This document shows, in pieces, positions 1 to 10,491 of a stretch of DNA of 64,000 bases (positions within the stretch are counted from its first letter, which is position 1; every line of letters begins with the position of its first letter). Below the pieces are notes generated by a model that made no database searches, had not been told where the DNA came from, and saw only the letters and a list, made by a program, of their open reading frames with translations. The position numbers and the translations under genes are program-made. This stretch comes from Entoloma clypeatum (taxonomy: Eukaryota; Basidiomycota; Agaricomycetes; Agaricales; Entolomataceae): positions 1,364,001 to 1,428,000 of the forward strand of contig OY751493.1 in NCBI GenBank assembly GCA_963565915.1. The letters are read 5' to 3'.

Positions 1-659
1 ATTCCTGTGTAGTGTATTGATAGAGAGAAAATGCTCCATGAAACAACGATATCGGGAAAAGGAGCAAGTATGGCTAACTAAGAGGACATCACGAACCGTC
101 ATCTGGCTTGAGATTTAGGATGCTCCCCCCAAACGTGTTGTGTGATGAATGGCCCATCTGATGGTGGTCAGTGATTTTCGCGTCGCAATGCAGCGTCATC
201 GAAAAAGCGCTAGTAAATGTCAGGAGGATCATTGCTCCGAACTTGGTGCGGTGGTGTGCCGCCGTCCTGCAAGGCTGCGAACAAGCCCCTGGACGTATCT
301 GGTGACTGAGTTGGATCACAAGGTGACCGATGGAAGATCATCCTAAAGTAGGTGCGACTGCTAGTTCTTCAGGATTGTGCAGGAGGCAATTGGTGGGTGG
401 TTCGTCTGTCGGTGTACTACGAACTTTCGTGGTCCTGTGACGACTTGGTCTTGCGTGAACAAACCGTCCCCGGAAGAAGACATAGGACACCAAGGGGGGG
501 AGAGACAGGTGTGGTGGCGCTCCCCGCTGGGAATGAAATAGGCAGTCGTTGCACCATCAGCCAGAAAAAGAGCACACCACACGGGCGGCGGCCGAGGGAG
601 TTGCGATGTTGTTGAGTTGCAAAGGTTTCACAGATTCTTGACGAATGGTGGGAGGGGAT
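1..659. other. Upstream region without a supported gene
   Basis: Open frames here are short, carry no recognisable motif and overlap each other on both strands. I see no splice-linked coding sequence. The right-hand part is presumably the promoter and 5' leader of the HMG-CoA reductase gene at 726. Confidence 0.5.
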
Positions 660-669
660 GAGGGGTGAT
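660..669 (-). promoter_or_regulatory. SRE-like site upstream of HMG-CoA reductase
   Basis: The minus strand reads ATCACCCCTC, one mismatch from the classic sterol regulatory element ATCACCCCAC. It lies 57 bases before the HMG-CoA reductase start codon. SREBP/Sre1 factors control sterol genes in several basidiomycetes. Use of this particular site is inferred. Confidence 0.35.
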
Positions 670-689
670 AGGGGTCCTGAGATGGAAAT

Positions 690-696
690 TATAAAG
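690..696 (+). promoter_or_regulatory. TATA-like box
   Basis: TATAAAG lies about 30 bases before the ATG at 726. It may be a TATA element with a very short leader, or a chance match. Confidence 0.3.
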
Positions 697-725
697 AAAG
701 CAACGCAGACAGTTGTGAGGCGACG

Positions 726-3700
726 ATGTTGCTGTCGTTGAGGGCGATACTGAGGCCATTCGCCATCCAGGCTGCGTACTCACCCATCGAGACGATTGTG
801 TTCTTCTCTATCATTGGGACACTTGCGTATTTCCACATCCTCAATGCGATCAAGCACTCATCGTTCTTTGCTTCGACGACATTTACACCTCTTCGGCCCA
901 CCCACGCGCTCCTCCGACACGGTGACTGGATTCCCGTCCGTGAACATGTCTGGACGCACAAGAACCCGCACGTCGTCCCCCTCGAGGTCCAGCAGGTCAT
1001 CTTTACCGTCGACACTTCCCCGGAGTCTCTCTCTCTCACCGCCCCACCGCTTGACTCTGTCGTCTCCAACATGACGACAAGACTCGCGTTGTCTTCCGGG
1101 TTCTCACACGTTACCTCCACACCACGCACCGTCAGCCAGACCATCTCCTTCCCGCCCGCCGTGCGCGAAACCGTCCTGGCGCTCTTGGCCTCGGACGCAT
1201 TCCGCGTCCTACCTGGCGGGGTCTCCTCCGAGCCCAGCATCGGCGAGACCAACTCGCCGAAATGGATGGCACAGGCTGCGCGGGCACTCGTCATGCGCTT
1301 CTACACCCTGGCCCAGAAAGCAGACTCCCTGGACATCCTCCTCATTCTCATGGGCTACATTCTGATGCACGTCACCTTTTATCTCCTTATCACACGCTCC
1401 CGTTCGCTGGGCTCCAACTTCTGGCTGCCATGTGCGATCATGTCCTCCTCCGTACTCGCTCTCCTCCTCTCCTTGAATCTTGCAATGGCTCTAAAGATCC
1501 CCATTGACCCCGTTGCCCTCACCGAGGCTCTGCCCTTCCTCGTTTGCACCGTCGGTTTCGACAAGCCTCTCCGCCTCGCGCGGGCTGTATTCCTTCACCC
1601 CCACCTCACCACCCCACCCGTTGCTCTCTCGTCCCTTCCCTCCCAGAACTTTCCCCTCAAACCCGCCGCCAAGATCCTCACCGAGTCACTTTCTCTCACC
1701 TACCCTCCCATCATACGTGACTACATACTTGAAATTGCCGTGCTCGTTGTAGGTGCAAACTCTAGGGTCGGTGGCCTCAAAGAAGTTTGCGCTCTTGCGG
1801 CCCTGTTGCTCGGTGTCGACTGCCTCCTCATGTGCACCTATCTTGTTGCCGTGCTCGGTATCATGATCGAGGTATGCGTTTCCGCCTTGGCTGTTACCAC
1901 AACTGACGTTTTCATCTCAGGTACATAGGATCAAGACGGTACGCGCCCTCACCAAGACGCGTTCTCGTTCAAACTCCATCAGCTCTGTCTCCACCCCCGT
2001 CTCGTCTTATCCCGGTACACCGAGAATTATATCTGCGGCCTCAGGTCGCCCGAGTGCCATGGTCCAGCCCCCCGCCCCTCTCACCCTGCGCGAGCGTCTC
2101 TTCGGTGTCAAGGGAAGCTCTATTCCCAGTCCAGGCAAGAATGGCAAGGATAAGGATGAAAATCCCGTCTCCCGTCTCAAGCTCCTTCTCATTGCTACCT
2201 TTGTCTCGCTTCATATTCTGAACCTGTGCACCCCACTTGCGGGCTCTTCGCGTCTCACCCCGCATGTCGCGGTCAGTGGAACCCTCAGCATGACTGGCCG
2301 TCCCGACGCGATCAAGAAAGTGGACATAACTGAACCAGGCATCAGCACAGTGCTCGAAATGATGGCCAAGGCTGACGGAGACGACGAGTTAATTGCCAAA
2401 GTCTCCCCCCCGATCTGGGTCCGCGTTCTTGCACCCTCTCATGAATCACAGAAAACGAGCTCGCAGAAACTGGACCGCTTTATGTCATCCTGGACACGCC
2501 TCGTGGGTGATCCAGTGATATCCAAGTGGATCGTTGTCGTGTTGGCCATCAGCATCTCTCTCAATGGCTTTTTGCTTAAAGGGATTGCAGCCGGCTCTGG
2601 CATCGTGTTCCAGCTTCCCGGAAAGTTGAGTGGAGTGCGATTCGAAGCGGCAGGAGAGCAACAGCCCGAGGCCACGGGGGAAGAAACATTGAGAATTCCG
2701 ACATTTACTCTGGAAGATGTCGATCGCAAACTCAAGGACAGCAAGCTTGTCGTTCGTTCGGCGTCTCCGAGCCCAAGGGCCACACCTAGTATCTCTCGGA
2801 AGACGTCTGAATCGCAGTTGGCGCCTTTGACGCCGCTCCCACCTCCCATGAGAGGTCCTACACGACCCTTGGATGAATGCATCAAGATTTTCGAATCAGG
2901 AGACAGCAAGCGCGACACACTTGCGAAACTTTCCGACGAAGAGGTGGTCCTCCTGGCCCAGAACGGCAGGATTGCAGCATATGCCCTCGAAAAACTACTA
3001 AGTGGTGGCGAGAATACCCTTCCAGAATTGGAGCGCGCTGTTCGGGTTCGCAGGGCACTTATCTGTGAGTTTGTATATATATACCATTCCGCTTTGTGAT
3101 CTTGTGTGTGTGACTGAATGTACGGCACGCGCAGCTCGAGCATCGAATACCCAAACACTCGAAAATTCGGACGTTCCCATGGCCGACTATGACTACTCTC
3201 GTGTCATCGGTGCTTGCTGTGAAAACGTCGTTGGTTACATCCCCTTACCTCTTGGCATCGCGGGCCCGCTCAACATCGATGGTGTGCTGTACCCCATCCC
3301 TATGGCCACGGCGGAAGGTACTCTTGTCGCGTCAACGTCGCGCGGCTGCAAGGCACTCAACGCAGGCGGAGGAGTGAGCACGGTCATCACTCAGGATGGC
3401 ATGACACGTGGTCCGGCGATCGATTTCCCGTCTGCTATGCAGGCTGCTTCGGCCAAAGCGTGGATCGACAGTCCGGAAGGCTATGCAATGCTGAAGGAGG
3501 CCTTTGAGAGCACGAGCCGATTCGCGAAACTGAAGAGCATGAAGACGGCGCTAGCGGGAAGGACACTCTTCGTGCGATTCATGACGGCCACAGGAGACGC
3601 TATGGGCATGAACATGATTTCCAAAGGGACCGAGAAGGCACTGGCCATAATGGGAGAGGTATTCCCTGACATGGATGTTATCGCACTGTCGGGCAACTAC

Positions 3701-4447
3701 TGTACAGACAAGAAGCCAGCTGCGATCAACTGGATTGAGGGACGGGGGAAGAGCGTGGTCGCGGAGGCGGTCATTCCGGGCAAGGTGGTGCGCAACGTCC
3801 TGAAGACGAGCGTGGCAGCCTTGTGCAACCTGAATGTAAAGAAGAATCTGATTGGGAGTGCGATGGCAGGATCGATTGGTGGTTTTAATGCACATGCGGC
3901 GAATATTTTAACGGCCATCTTCTTGGCGACTGGACAGGACCCGGCGCAGAATGTGGAGAGCTCGAATTGTATGACATTGATGGAACCGTGAGTTACCCCG
4001 GTTCCTTTTTCCTCCTCGGAAACACGGAACTTAAACATTTCAAAATACTGAAGGACTAACGACGGCGAAGACCTTCTTATGACGATCACGATGCCTTCTA
4101 TTGAGGTCGGCACCGTCGGTGGGGGCACTATACTTGCACCGCAAGGGGCAGTACTCGAGATGCTCGGGATCAGAGGTGCACATCAGAGCGACCCTGGGCA
4201 TAATGCGCAGGCGCTCGCGAGAATTATCGCCGCGGCTGTCATGGCTGGGGAGCTGTCGCTGTTGAGTGCCCTTGCGGCAGGACACTTGATCAAGGCGCAT
4301 ATGGCCCACAACAGGAGTCAGCCTGCTACGCCAGCATCGTCGAGAGGGGGTGCTGGAGGCTTGCTGGTCCTTGACAGGGACAAGGAGGCGCTTCTGAAGT
4401 TGTCGCCGTCGCCGTCTGTTGCGAGTTTGCCCCCATACACGAAATAG
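726..4447 (+). CDS. HMG1: 3-hydroxy-3-methylglutaryl-CoA reductase
   Basis: This ER-membrane enzyme makes mevalonate from HMG-CoA with NADPH, the committed step of sterol and isoprenoid synthesis. My model has four exons (726-1871, 1921-3064, 3135-3987, 4054-4447) that join in frame to about 1178 residues. Hydrophobic segments fill the N-terminal part, and residues about 200-300 look like a sterol-sensing domain. After a Ser/Pro-rich linker the catalytic domain shows [12 protein letters not shown], the [21 protein letters not shown]/substrate motif, GTVGGGT and the HNRS segment with the catalytic His. The length is normal for fungal HMGR. An SRE-like site lies just upstream. The next gene is 3.3 kb away. 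Confidence 0.97.
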
Positions 4448-7400
4448 ACGATTACGTTCTTTCCTCCTTATGTCTTTTCCGTTGACTGTACCATCTACCT
4501 TAGCATATAATCCCTGCATAGTACATATTGACTATTATTCATTAGAAATTATCATTACATGGAATATATATGACTCTAGCATCGAAATAAACCATCCTAA
4601 AACCCGCTGGATGAAATTGAAAAATTGCAAGGACAGTTCAGTGACAAGCACTGCTATATTGAGCAGCCGGAGTTTTGTGCTCGACTGGGAGAGATTTTCT
4701 CGCATGGGCTTGTCCACTATGCATGTGCCGAAACAAAATCGGGCATTCTGTCTCTCCGAAAACCTTTAACATGGATCGCGAGCTTTCTGCCAGAGAACCT
4801 TGGGGATACATCACCTGTGGCGCATTCTACATCGCACCCTGTTCCCGTTCAATTGTACAACTGACTGGAGAGGTCTTGATGGTTAAATTGCATTGTACCG
4901 AATTGACGTGAATTCTGCGCAAGGCGTACTGCCGTGTGTGTGGCGCGTATTGTAAAAGCGTATTCTTCAAAAAGCAGACAAGTTGACCTGGTTCGCTTGA
5001 AAGACAGAATTTCTGGCTTCCAGCTTCCACCGCGACGGCTGGGATAGTTCAGATCTGTTCACCTCCGTTGAGATGAATCGAAGGGTGAGAGAAAGGAGAG
5101 TGTTTGACTGGATGAACGTACGTGTGTGTTCGGCGGCACACCCAGCGGTGAGTGCGCCATGGGTCGTTGGCATCTTGTGTGCCATTGGTTGGTGAAATTG
5201 AAAATGACAAAAACAGCTCACTTTTGCCATTATCTTTCGTGCCACTATCTGAAGCGGCCTGTCTACAACGTCCGTGCATGATTTTCGCCATCTCTTTGAT
5301 CAATTAGGGACAGTCATTCACACGGAATTTTGTACTGGCGTTTGTTGAGGAAACGGTCGTCCTGTCCTTGACATTGCGGTAATATGAGTGGTGCTTGTTC
5401 GAGGGGAGGCGATACTGTGAGAGTCAGGATTTGCATCCGGATTTCAAAAAGCGGAGTTGAGACAACCACATTTGTGTTTGCCTGCTTGTCAATACTCAAC
5501 CTCACACATCCCTCCGCGCGCTGTGCAGAGATGCCCCAGCGCCGCTATTATGGACAGCACACCCACCAGGAAATGAAGAAATCCGCACAATCTGCCGACG
5601 TTCGCAACTCGATCCCCAGCGTGGCTTCTATCCAGTGGCTTGCGACAAAGAAGGACTTGACCGTTCTCTCAACGCTATCCAGCATTGTGTGGGACACTGA
5701 GATTCCCCTCATGACAAGAACCTGCAGCCCCGAGGCCGCTAGTTGGTCGACCAAGATTTCAGCACGCTAAAATTTCGCACTTTGCGTCTTGCGCCATGGC
5801 TTACTTGCGAGCATGGATTGGACGCATTCAAGTTCGGGCTTCATGGCAGCTGTATCTTCGCGACCTCTTGAAGGCTCTTGATACTGGTCGAAGGCAAGGA
5901 CAGGGAGATTCAAAAGGGACGAGAAAACACGGTCTTTAAGCTCATTAGGTCCATGTGAGTCAAGTCAGAGCGTTCTCTTCATTCGTTGTGTCTTCGACAA
6001 GATGGGTGGCGTAACCGACGCTTGAGGAGAGGATTCCATCTTGCTGTGCTTGGGGTGGCGTTGAGCATTCTGGTGTTGATCCTTCATTACAGATGCGACT
6101 CTCATTTCATGCGTGTCTGCTTCATGATGCCAACGAGTCAATGATCAAGAGGCGACGGGAGCGCATTTCTGACTCACGTCGTTTAAATGGTGTGACCCGC
6201 CGCTCGGTCACGTTTCCTTAATAGGAAAGGCGGCGCTCGCACGCCCTGCGGACAACAAGAGTGTAAACCGGACGGGGGTTGGGAAGAATCGTGTGGCGAG
6301 CGCTGCGTGTATCGAGTAGCTTCCAGTCTTCACTGACCAGTGACAGATGCACGGTTCTTCGGGCCTCATCAGCGGCATACAGCAGTCTCAACATGCAAAG
6401 CTGCTCTGCAATATCGCTTCCACGAACTCGAAGACGTTGCTCTCTCCATCCATTCTTGTCTGCAAGCTGTCGCCGAGATGTTCGTCTTTATCGCAGGGCC
6501 ACAAGTTCCATGCTCGCGTTGCCTGGTCAGGCTGTCTATACGGCCTGGATGATTGCATCTGGGCGTTCCCACTGGCAACTATTCCTTGCGAGGGAGCAAC
6601 AGCATTCGTTGGCGTACCTTGACCAGGTGCATTCACGGTGCGATCGTGTCGAGTCGAGTTATGAGATTCGGTGGTCACAAGGCATTGCTTTGAAAACATC
6701 GCCGCGTTTCCCGTAAACGCCCCAAATGTCTACGCCCCTCCCATCAATGTGGACAGTCAGGGTCTCTTCCTCTTAAAATGACGGAGAACTTCATGCCATC
6801 TTCCTCACCTTCGCTCCCACTACCACCTCAATGTCGCTCAACAGCACTCCCCGCTCTTTGAATTCACACAGAGCTCAACGTCATTGTCGTAGCTCAAGAT
6901 TCGCTCCTTATCCAAACCACCGGTCTAGAACTCGTGTTGTGAGATTTCTTTCCCCTTCTCGCACCGACTCTTATTTATGAGAATCTAAATACATTCAGAA
7001 TGTGGTCGAGCTAGACGTCAGTTGATATCATCAGACGCGTCAATTTGTTCTCATCGTTTGCTCAGCGTCCCCTCCTTGGTCTCGAGCCTGTATTGAATCT
7101 CCCTCGACGTGGCCCAGCCCATCTTCTCGGAGACTACGTCAACCTAGGACACATGGAACTCATGGTCACCGTCGTAATTGTGAGGGTGGCTCCAGTGAAC
7201 GACAGGTTTTGATGACTTATCTTTTCTCGACAAAATATTCTGGGTGGTGTCAAGACAAGGTGCAATTGGAGACCCCTTTTAACGAGCGTTATTGCGCAAG
7301 CCCCCGCCTGTCGCGAGCTTGCCGCCCCATGCGTGTTTGGTGTAATCCATTCTGTTCTTTTCACCATACGTCTTTTGCAACATCTTTTTTACCTGCATAT

Positions 7401-7743
7401 CCCCTACTATATCATTAATTACATTGAGGACGGTATGATCCGAGTTCCGCAAGCTGTTGCACGCGGATCATCCGTTTCCTCCCCAGCCTCATCATGCTGG
7501 GTACCTCGCTTTGTGAGCAGCCGAAGCAGACCGAGCCCCTCGACCAGTTAGCCCTCATTAAACTTGATTAAGAACCTACTTCGGTTCATCGTGTTTGTTG
7601 ATACACACGTCAAGGCCATCATTCCCTCCTGATAATCTGCCTTGAAACGGCCTGCCCAATCGCCTTAAAAGAGCCGCCCCAACGAATAGTCATTCGGTGA
7701 CCTCTATCCATTTTTCCTTTTCGCCCCTTCTGTTTCCCTCCCA
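4448..7743. other. Long gene-poor interval, possibly with decayed coding sequence
   Basis: This is the largest interval in the window without a convincing gene. Open frames at 5384-5770 (+), 6279-6716 (+, no ATG start) and 6388-6699 (-) show no motif I recognise and cannot be linked by plausible splice sites. In 5500-5940 one frame looks protein-like but contains stop codons, as expected of a decayed gene. I see no terminal repeats, transposase motif or tRNA. The first 150 bases are AT-rich and probably hold the 3' end of the HMG-CoA reductase transcript. Confidence 0.45.
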
Positions 7744-9564
7744 ATGCCTCGCGAAGTTAAAGTCGCCGTCATAGGGAGTGGTTTGGCGGGCTTGACCGCC
7801 GCGTATCTCTTGACGAAGCCGACGACACATGAGACTAATGTCTTGTTCGACGTTCATCTATTTGAGAAGGTGCAGTTTCTTTTTTTTATGAATAGCCTGG
7901 TCTGTAAACCTGAACAGGGCAAGCTGCTTAGGCCCCCATGCTCGGTATGGACGCTTCCTCCATGTCAGTGCCCATTCCGCAGAACAAGACGTGGAGAATA
8001 GACGTTCCGATGCGGTCGTTCCAAGGAGGTATGCCAGTTTTGCTTTTGTACTTTTCCCTTCCACAGATACTCAATTTTTACGCATCAGGTTATTACCCCC
8101 AACTCATCGCGCTATACAACCGCCTCGGTGTATCCTTCCGCCCTTCCGACTTTTCCTACTCTTTTTCGCTCCTTTCCCCACCCTCCGCAACAGAACCCCG
8201 ACGGATAAACGCGAAAGTCATATACAACGGGGCCTCGGGACGTGCGGGCCTGAGCATGCCTTCGCACATGAAAGCACCGTACCAGGCCACGAAAGGACAG
8301 AGCTTACTCATCCTTGCTGCAGCGAGAGCATGGGCTGTCACGATGTTTGTTCTGCTGACGGCGCAGATAACAATCTGTTACCTGAGGCTGCTGCTCTTTG
8401 CAGTGCCGTTCTCCAGGAGGGGCAGCTGGGAGAAGGCGACATTTGCGGAGTGGGCGGAGCAGACAGTACCGAGTGGTGCATTGGCCAGGTGGACGGGGGT
8501 GGATATGGCATGGAGGGAGTTTGTGTCCACGATCCTTTTGCCGCTGTTTTCGGCAGTCTGTACGGCTCCTACGGAAGATGTTCTTCGGCATCCTGTTGAA
8601 GAATTTCTTAGTGAGTTCTCTTGGATATCATCAATGCCAGCGCTGAATCTGATCTGTCCGTACATTAGACTACATCTGGTTGACTCTTGGGACACATCAC
8701 TATGTGGTGGTAAACGGCGTTCGAGACGTTGTTTCCCGGTTGAGTTCAACTATCAGAAATGTCCATGTGTCCTCGACCATTTCTGCTATACATCCCGACC
8801 CACAGGATTGTAACCTTGCTTCTATTCATTGCGATACCCCCCAAGGATCGATCGCCTATACTGGATTTCATCATATCATTTTTGCAACTCAGGCGACGCG
8901 GGCTATTCCTCTCCTATCGTCATATCATAGGTCTCTTTCGGTCGAGGACCCGAAACGCCAGGCGGTGGAGGACCAAATGCAATGCCTGCGCGCATTCGAA
9001 TATCGCAACACTGTCGTTATTAACCATACTGACCCGTCCGTGATGCCGGACAATGTGAAAGATCAGCGCGAACTGAACCTGATATGTTTGGACCGGGATC
9101 CAGCCACTTTTAATTACGAGAAGAATGACCCTAATCATTGCGTCCCTGCTTCGTACACCATGGCCACTCATGTTTTGACCCTGCCACGAGGATATTCACC
9201 GCAACTCCCTAGGATATATCAGACTACGAACCCTATCGTATCACCGGAAACAAGCCGCGTGTTGAGCATTGCAAAGCTGGAGCGAGCTGTGGTCACTGTG
9301 GAATCGAAAGAGGCACTCAGGGGGTTGTATAGGGAGGAAGGGCGACGTTGGTGGCAGTGTGCGAGTCAGGGGGAGAGTCGGTTGGGAGGGTTGCAGGGAG
9401 CTGGAAGGATGTCCAAGGTGTGCGGCCCGGGTATTTGGATTTGCGGGTCATTTGCGTATGCGGGGATTCCGTTGTTGGAAGGTTGTGTTGTGAGCGCGAG
9501 AAGCGTTGTGGAACAGGGGGTTTGGAAGAGTGAAGGAATTGAGGCAGGGAGTTCGCCGTGGTAA
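7744..9564 (+). CDS. FAD/NAD(P)-binding amine-oxidase-like oxidoreductase
   Basis: The N-terminus has the Rossmann dinucleotide motif VAVIGSGLAGLTAAY at residues about 7-21, followed by an acidic strand end (HLFEK) typical of FAD-dependent amine oxidases and desaturases. The first exon ends at 7869 and the second begins at 7932. The second intron falls inside RSFQGGYYPQL. A hydrophobic stretch near the middle may touch a membrane. The C-terminal part contains GIWICGSFAYAGIPLLEG, the usual second FAD-contact region. The substrate is unknown, and I would not go beyond 'flavin oxidoreductase of the amine oxidase superfamily'. Residue 1 is the ATG directly before the Rossmann fold. Confidence 0.8.
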
Positions 9565-9642
9565 ATAGATACCTTACTTCTAGTAGTAGAAATACCTTAT
9601 ATCCGGGCCTATCATGGGATGGAATGTTGATTACGAGTAATT

Positions 9643-10280
9643 TTACATGCGCTTCTTAGTTATATCTTCCATAATGTCTAATGAAGGCCCAGTCTCCATA
9701 CCTAGTTCATCTCAGCAGATGATCAATCAAAGGTAGGGAAACAGGCTTACCCAGAAATATGTCTACAGGTTCTATACTCTCATCCCGTCCCATCAAGATG
9801 TCGAGGTGAACATTGGATGGCGATAGCGAAGGGGACATTGCTGCCGAAATCAGAGGGATCTGGGGACACAGCATCAGACATGTAGAAATCTTGTAGGGTA
9901 CTGGTGGTCGCTCACAGAGGATGCGACGATCTTGCGCTCCATCAGGAGACGCATAGGGGCATGCATGCCGTATATATTGCGCTGGAAGGTCAGCTTGGCG
10001 TTATCCTGCGTGCCTTCCCACTAGGAAGCGTAAGCAGAAAGCGATGAATGGGACGGAAAATGACGGACGTTGTCGAGCCGTGATTTGAGACCACCCTCTG
10101 TGTGTACTTCTGCCGCGATGCTGCGGGGGCCATACCTGAGGGTATCGTGGAGTCCGAGGCTGTTGGCGGTGTCCTGGATGGCGGCGGACTTGGATTTGTT
10201 GGCGGGGACTAGCCTATGAGAGGGATCCTGGGGAGCTGTTTAAGTGGGGGACTGAGGGAAGAGAATGAAACAGATACCAT
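9643..10280 (-). CDS. UMP1: Proteasome maturation factor UMP1 (POMP)
   Basis: UMP1 is the chaperone trapped inside half-proteasomes during 20S core assembly and degraded when the particle matures. Five exons on the minus strand (10278-10280, 10069-10227, 9916-10020, 9751-9859, 9643-9710) join in frame to 147 residues, the family's usual size. Recognisable parts are the N-W-E segment, then RNIYGMHAPMRLLMERKIV, which matches the conserved RxxxGxxxPM core, and NVHLDILMGRDESI. The first coding exon is the ATG alone, split from the rest by a 50-base intron. An alternative donor six bases on would add two residues. The gene is head to head with the RanBPM-like gene across 211 bases. Confidence 0.88.
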
Positions 10281-10293
10281 TGTGGAGGAGAAG

Positions 10294-10335
10294 ACGCGTA
10301 AGATGGATGTGACGTTTGTGACGTGTGCGTGACGA
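10294..10335. promoter_or_regulatory. TGACGT repeats and one ACGCGT in the UMP1/Gid1-like divergent promoter
   Basis: TGACGT occurs at 10310-10315 and 10319-10324, and TGACGA at 10330-10335, spaced about one helical turn apart. An ACGCGT box sits at 10294-10299. These are half-sites for CREB/ATF bZIP factors and an MCB-type box. They lie between the two divergent start codons, on the UMP1 side. Confidence 0.4.
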
Positions 10336-10491
10336 GTACTTGGGCTAAATCTGACTGGCGTCCTCGACTGGACTGACTGTACTTGTCCTCATCGCCCCCA
10401 CCCCCACCCCGGATCTAGCCTTTCCTTTTTTTTGTCGTTCACCCGGGGTCTGACCTATCTTTCTCCCCTCGGAAGCTCTGCCACGCCTGCC

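Noticed and set aside
5384..5770. 128-codon frame starting MSGACSRGG
   Set aside because: It has no motif, no partner exons and weak coding character. I left it within the gene-poor interval.
6279..6716. 145-codon plus-strand frame
   Set aside because: It opens with TTG rather than ATG, and a similar-sized frame lies on the other strand. Neither shows a family motif.
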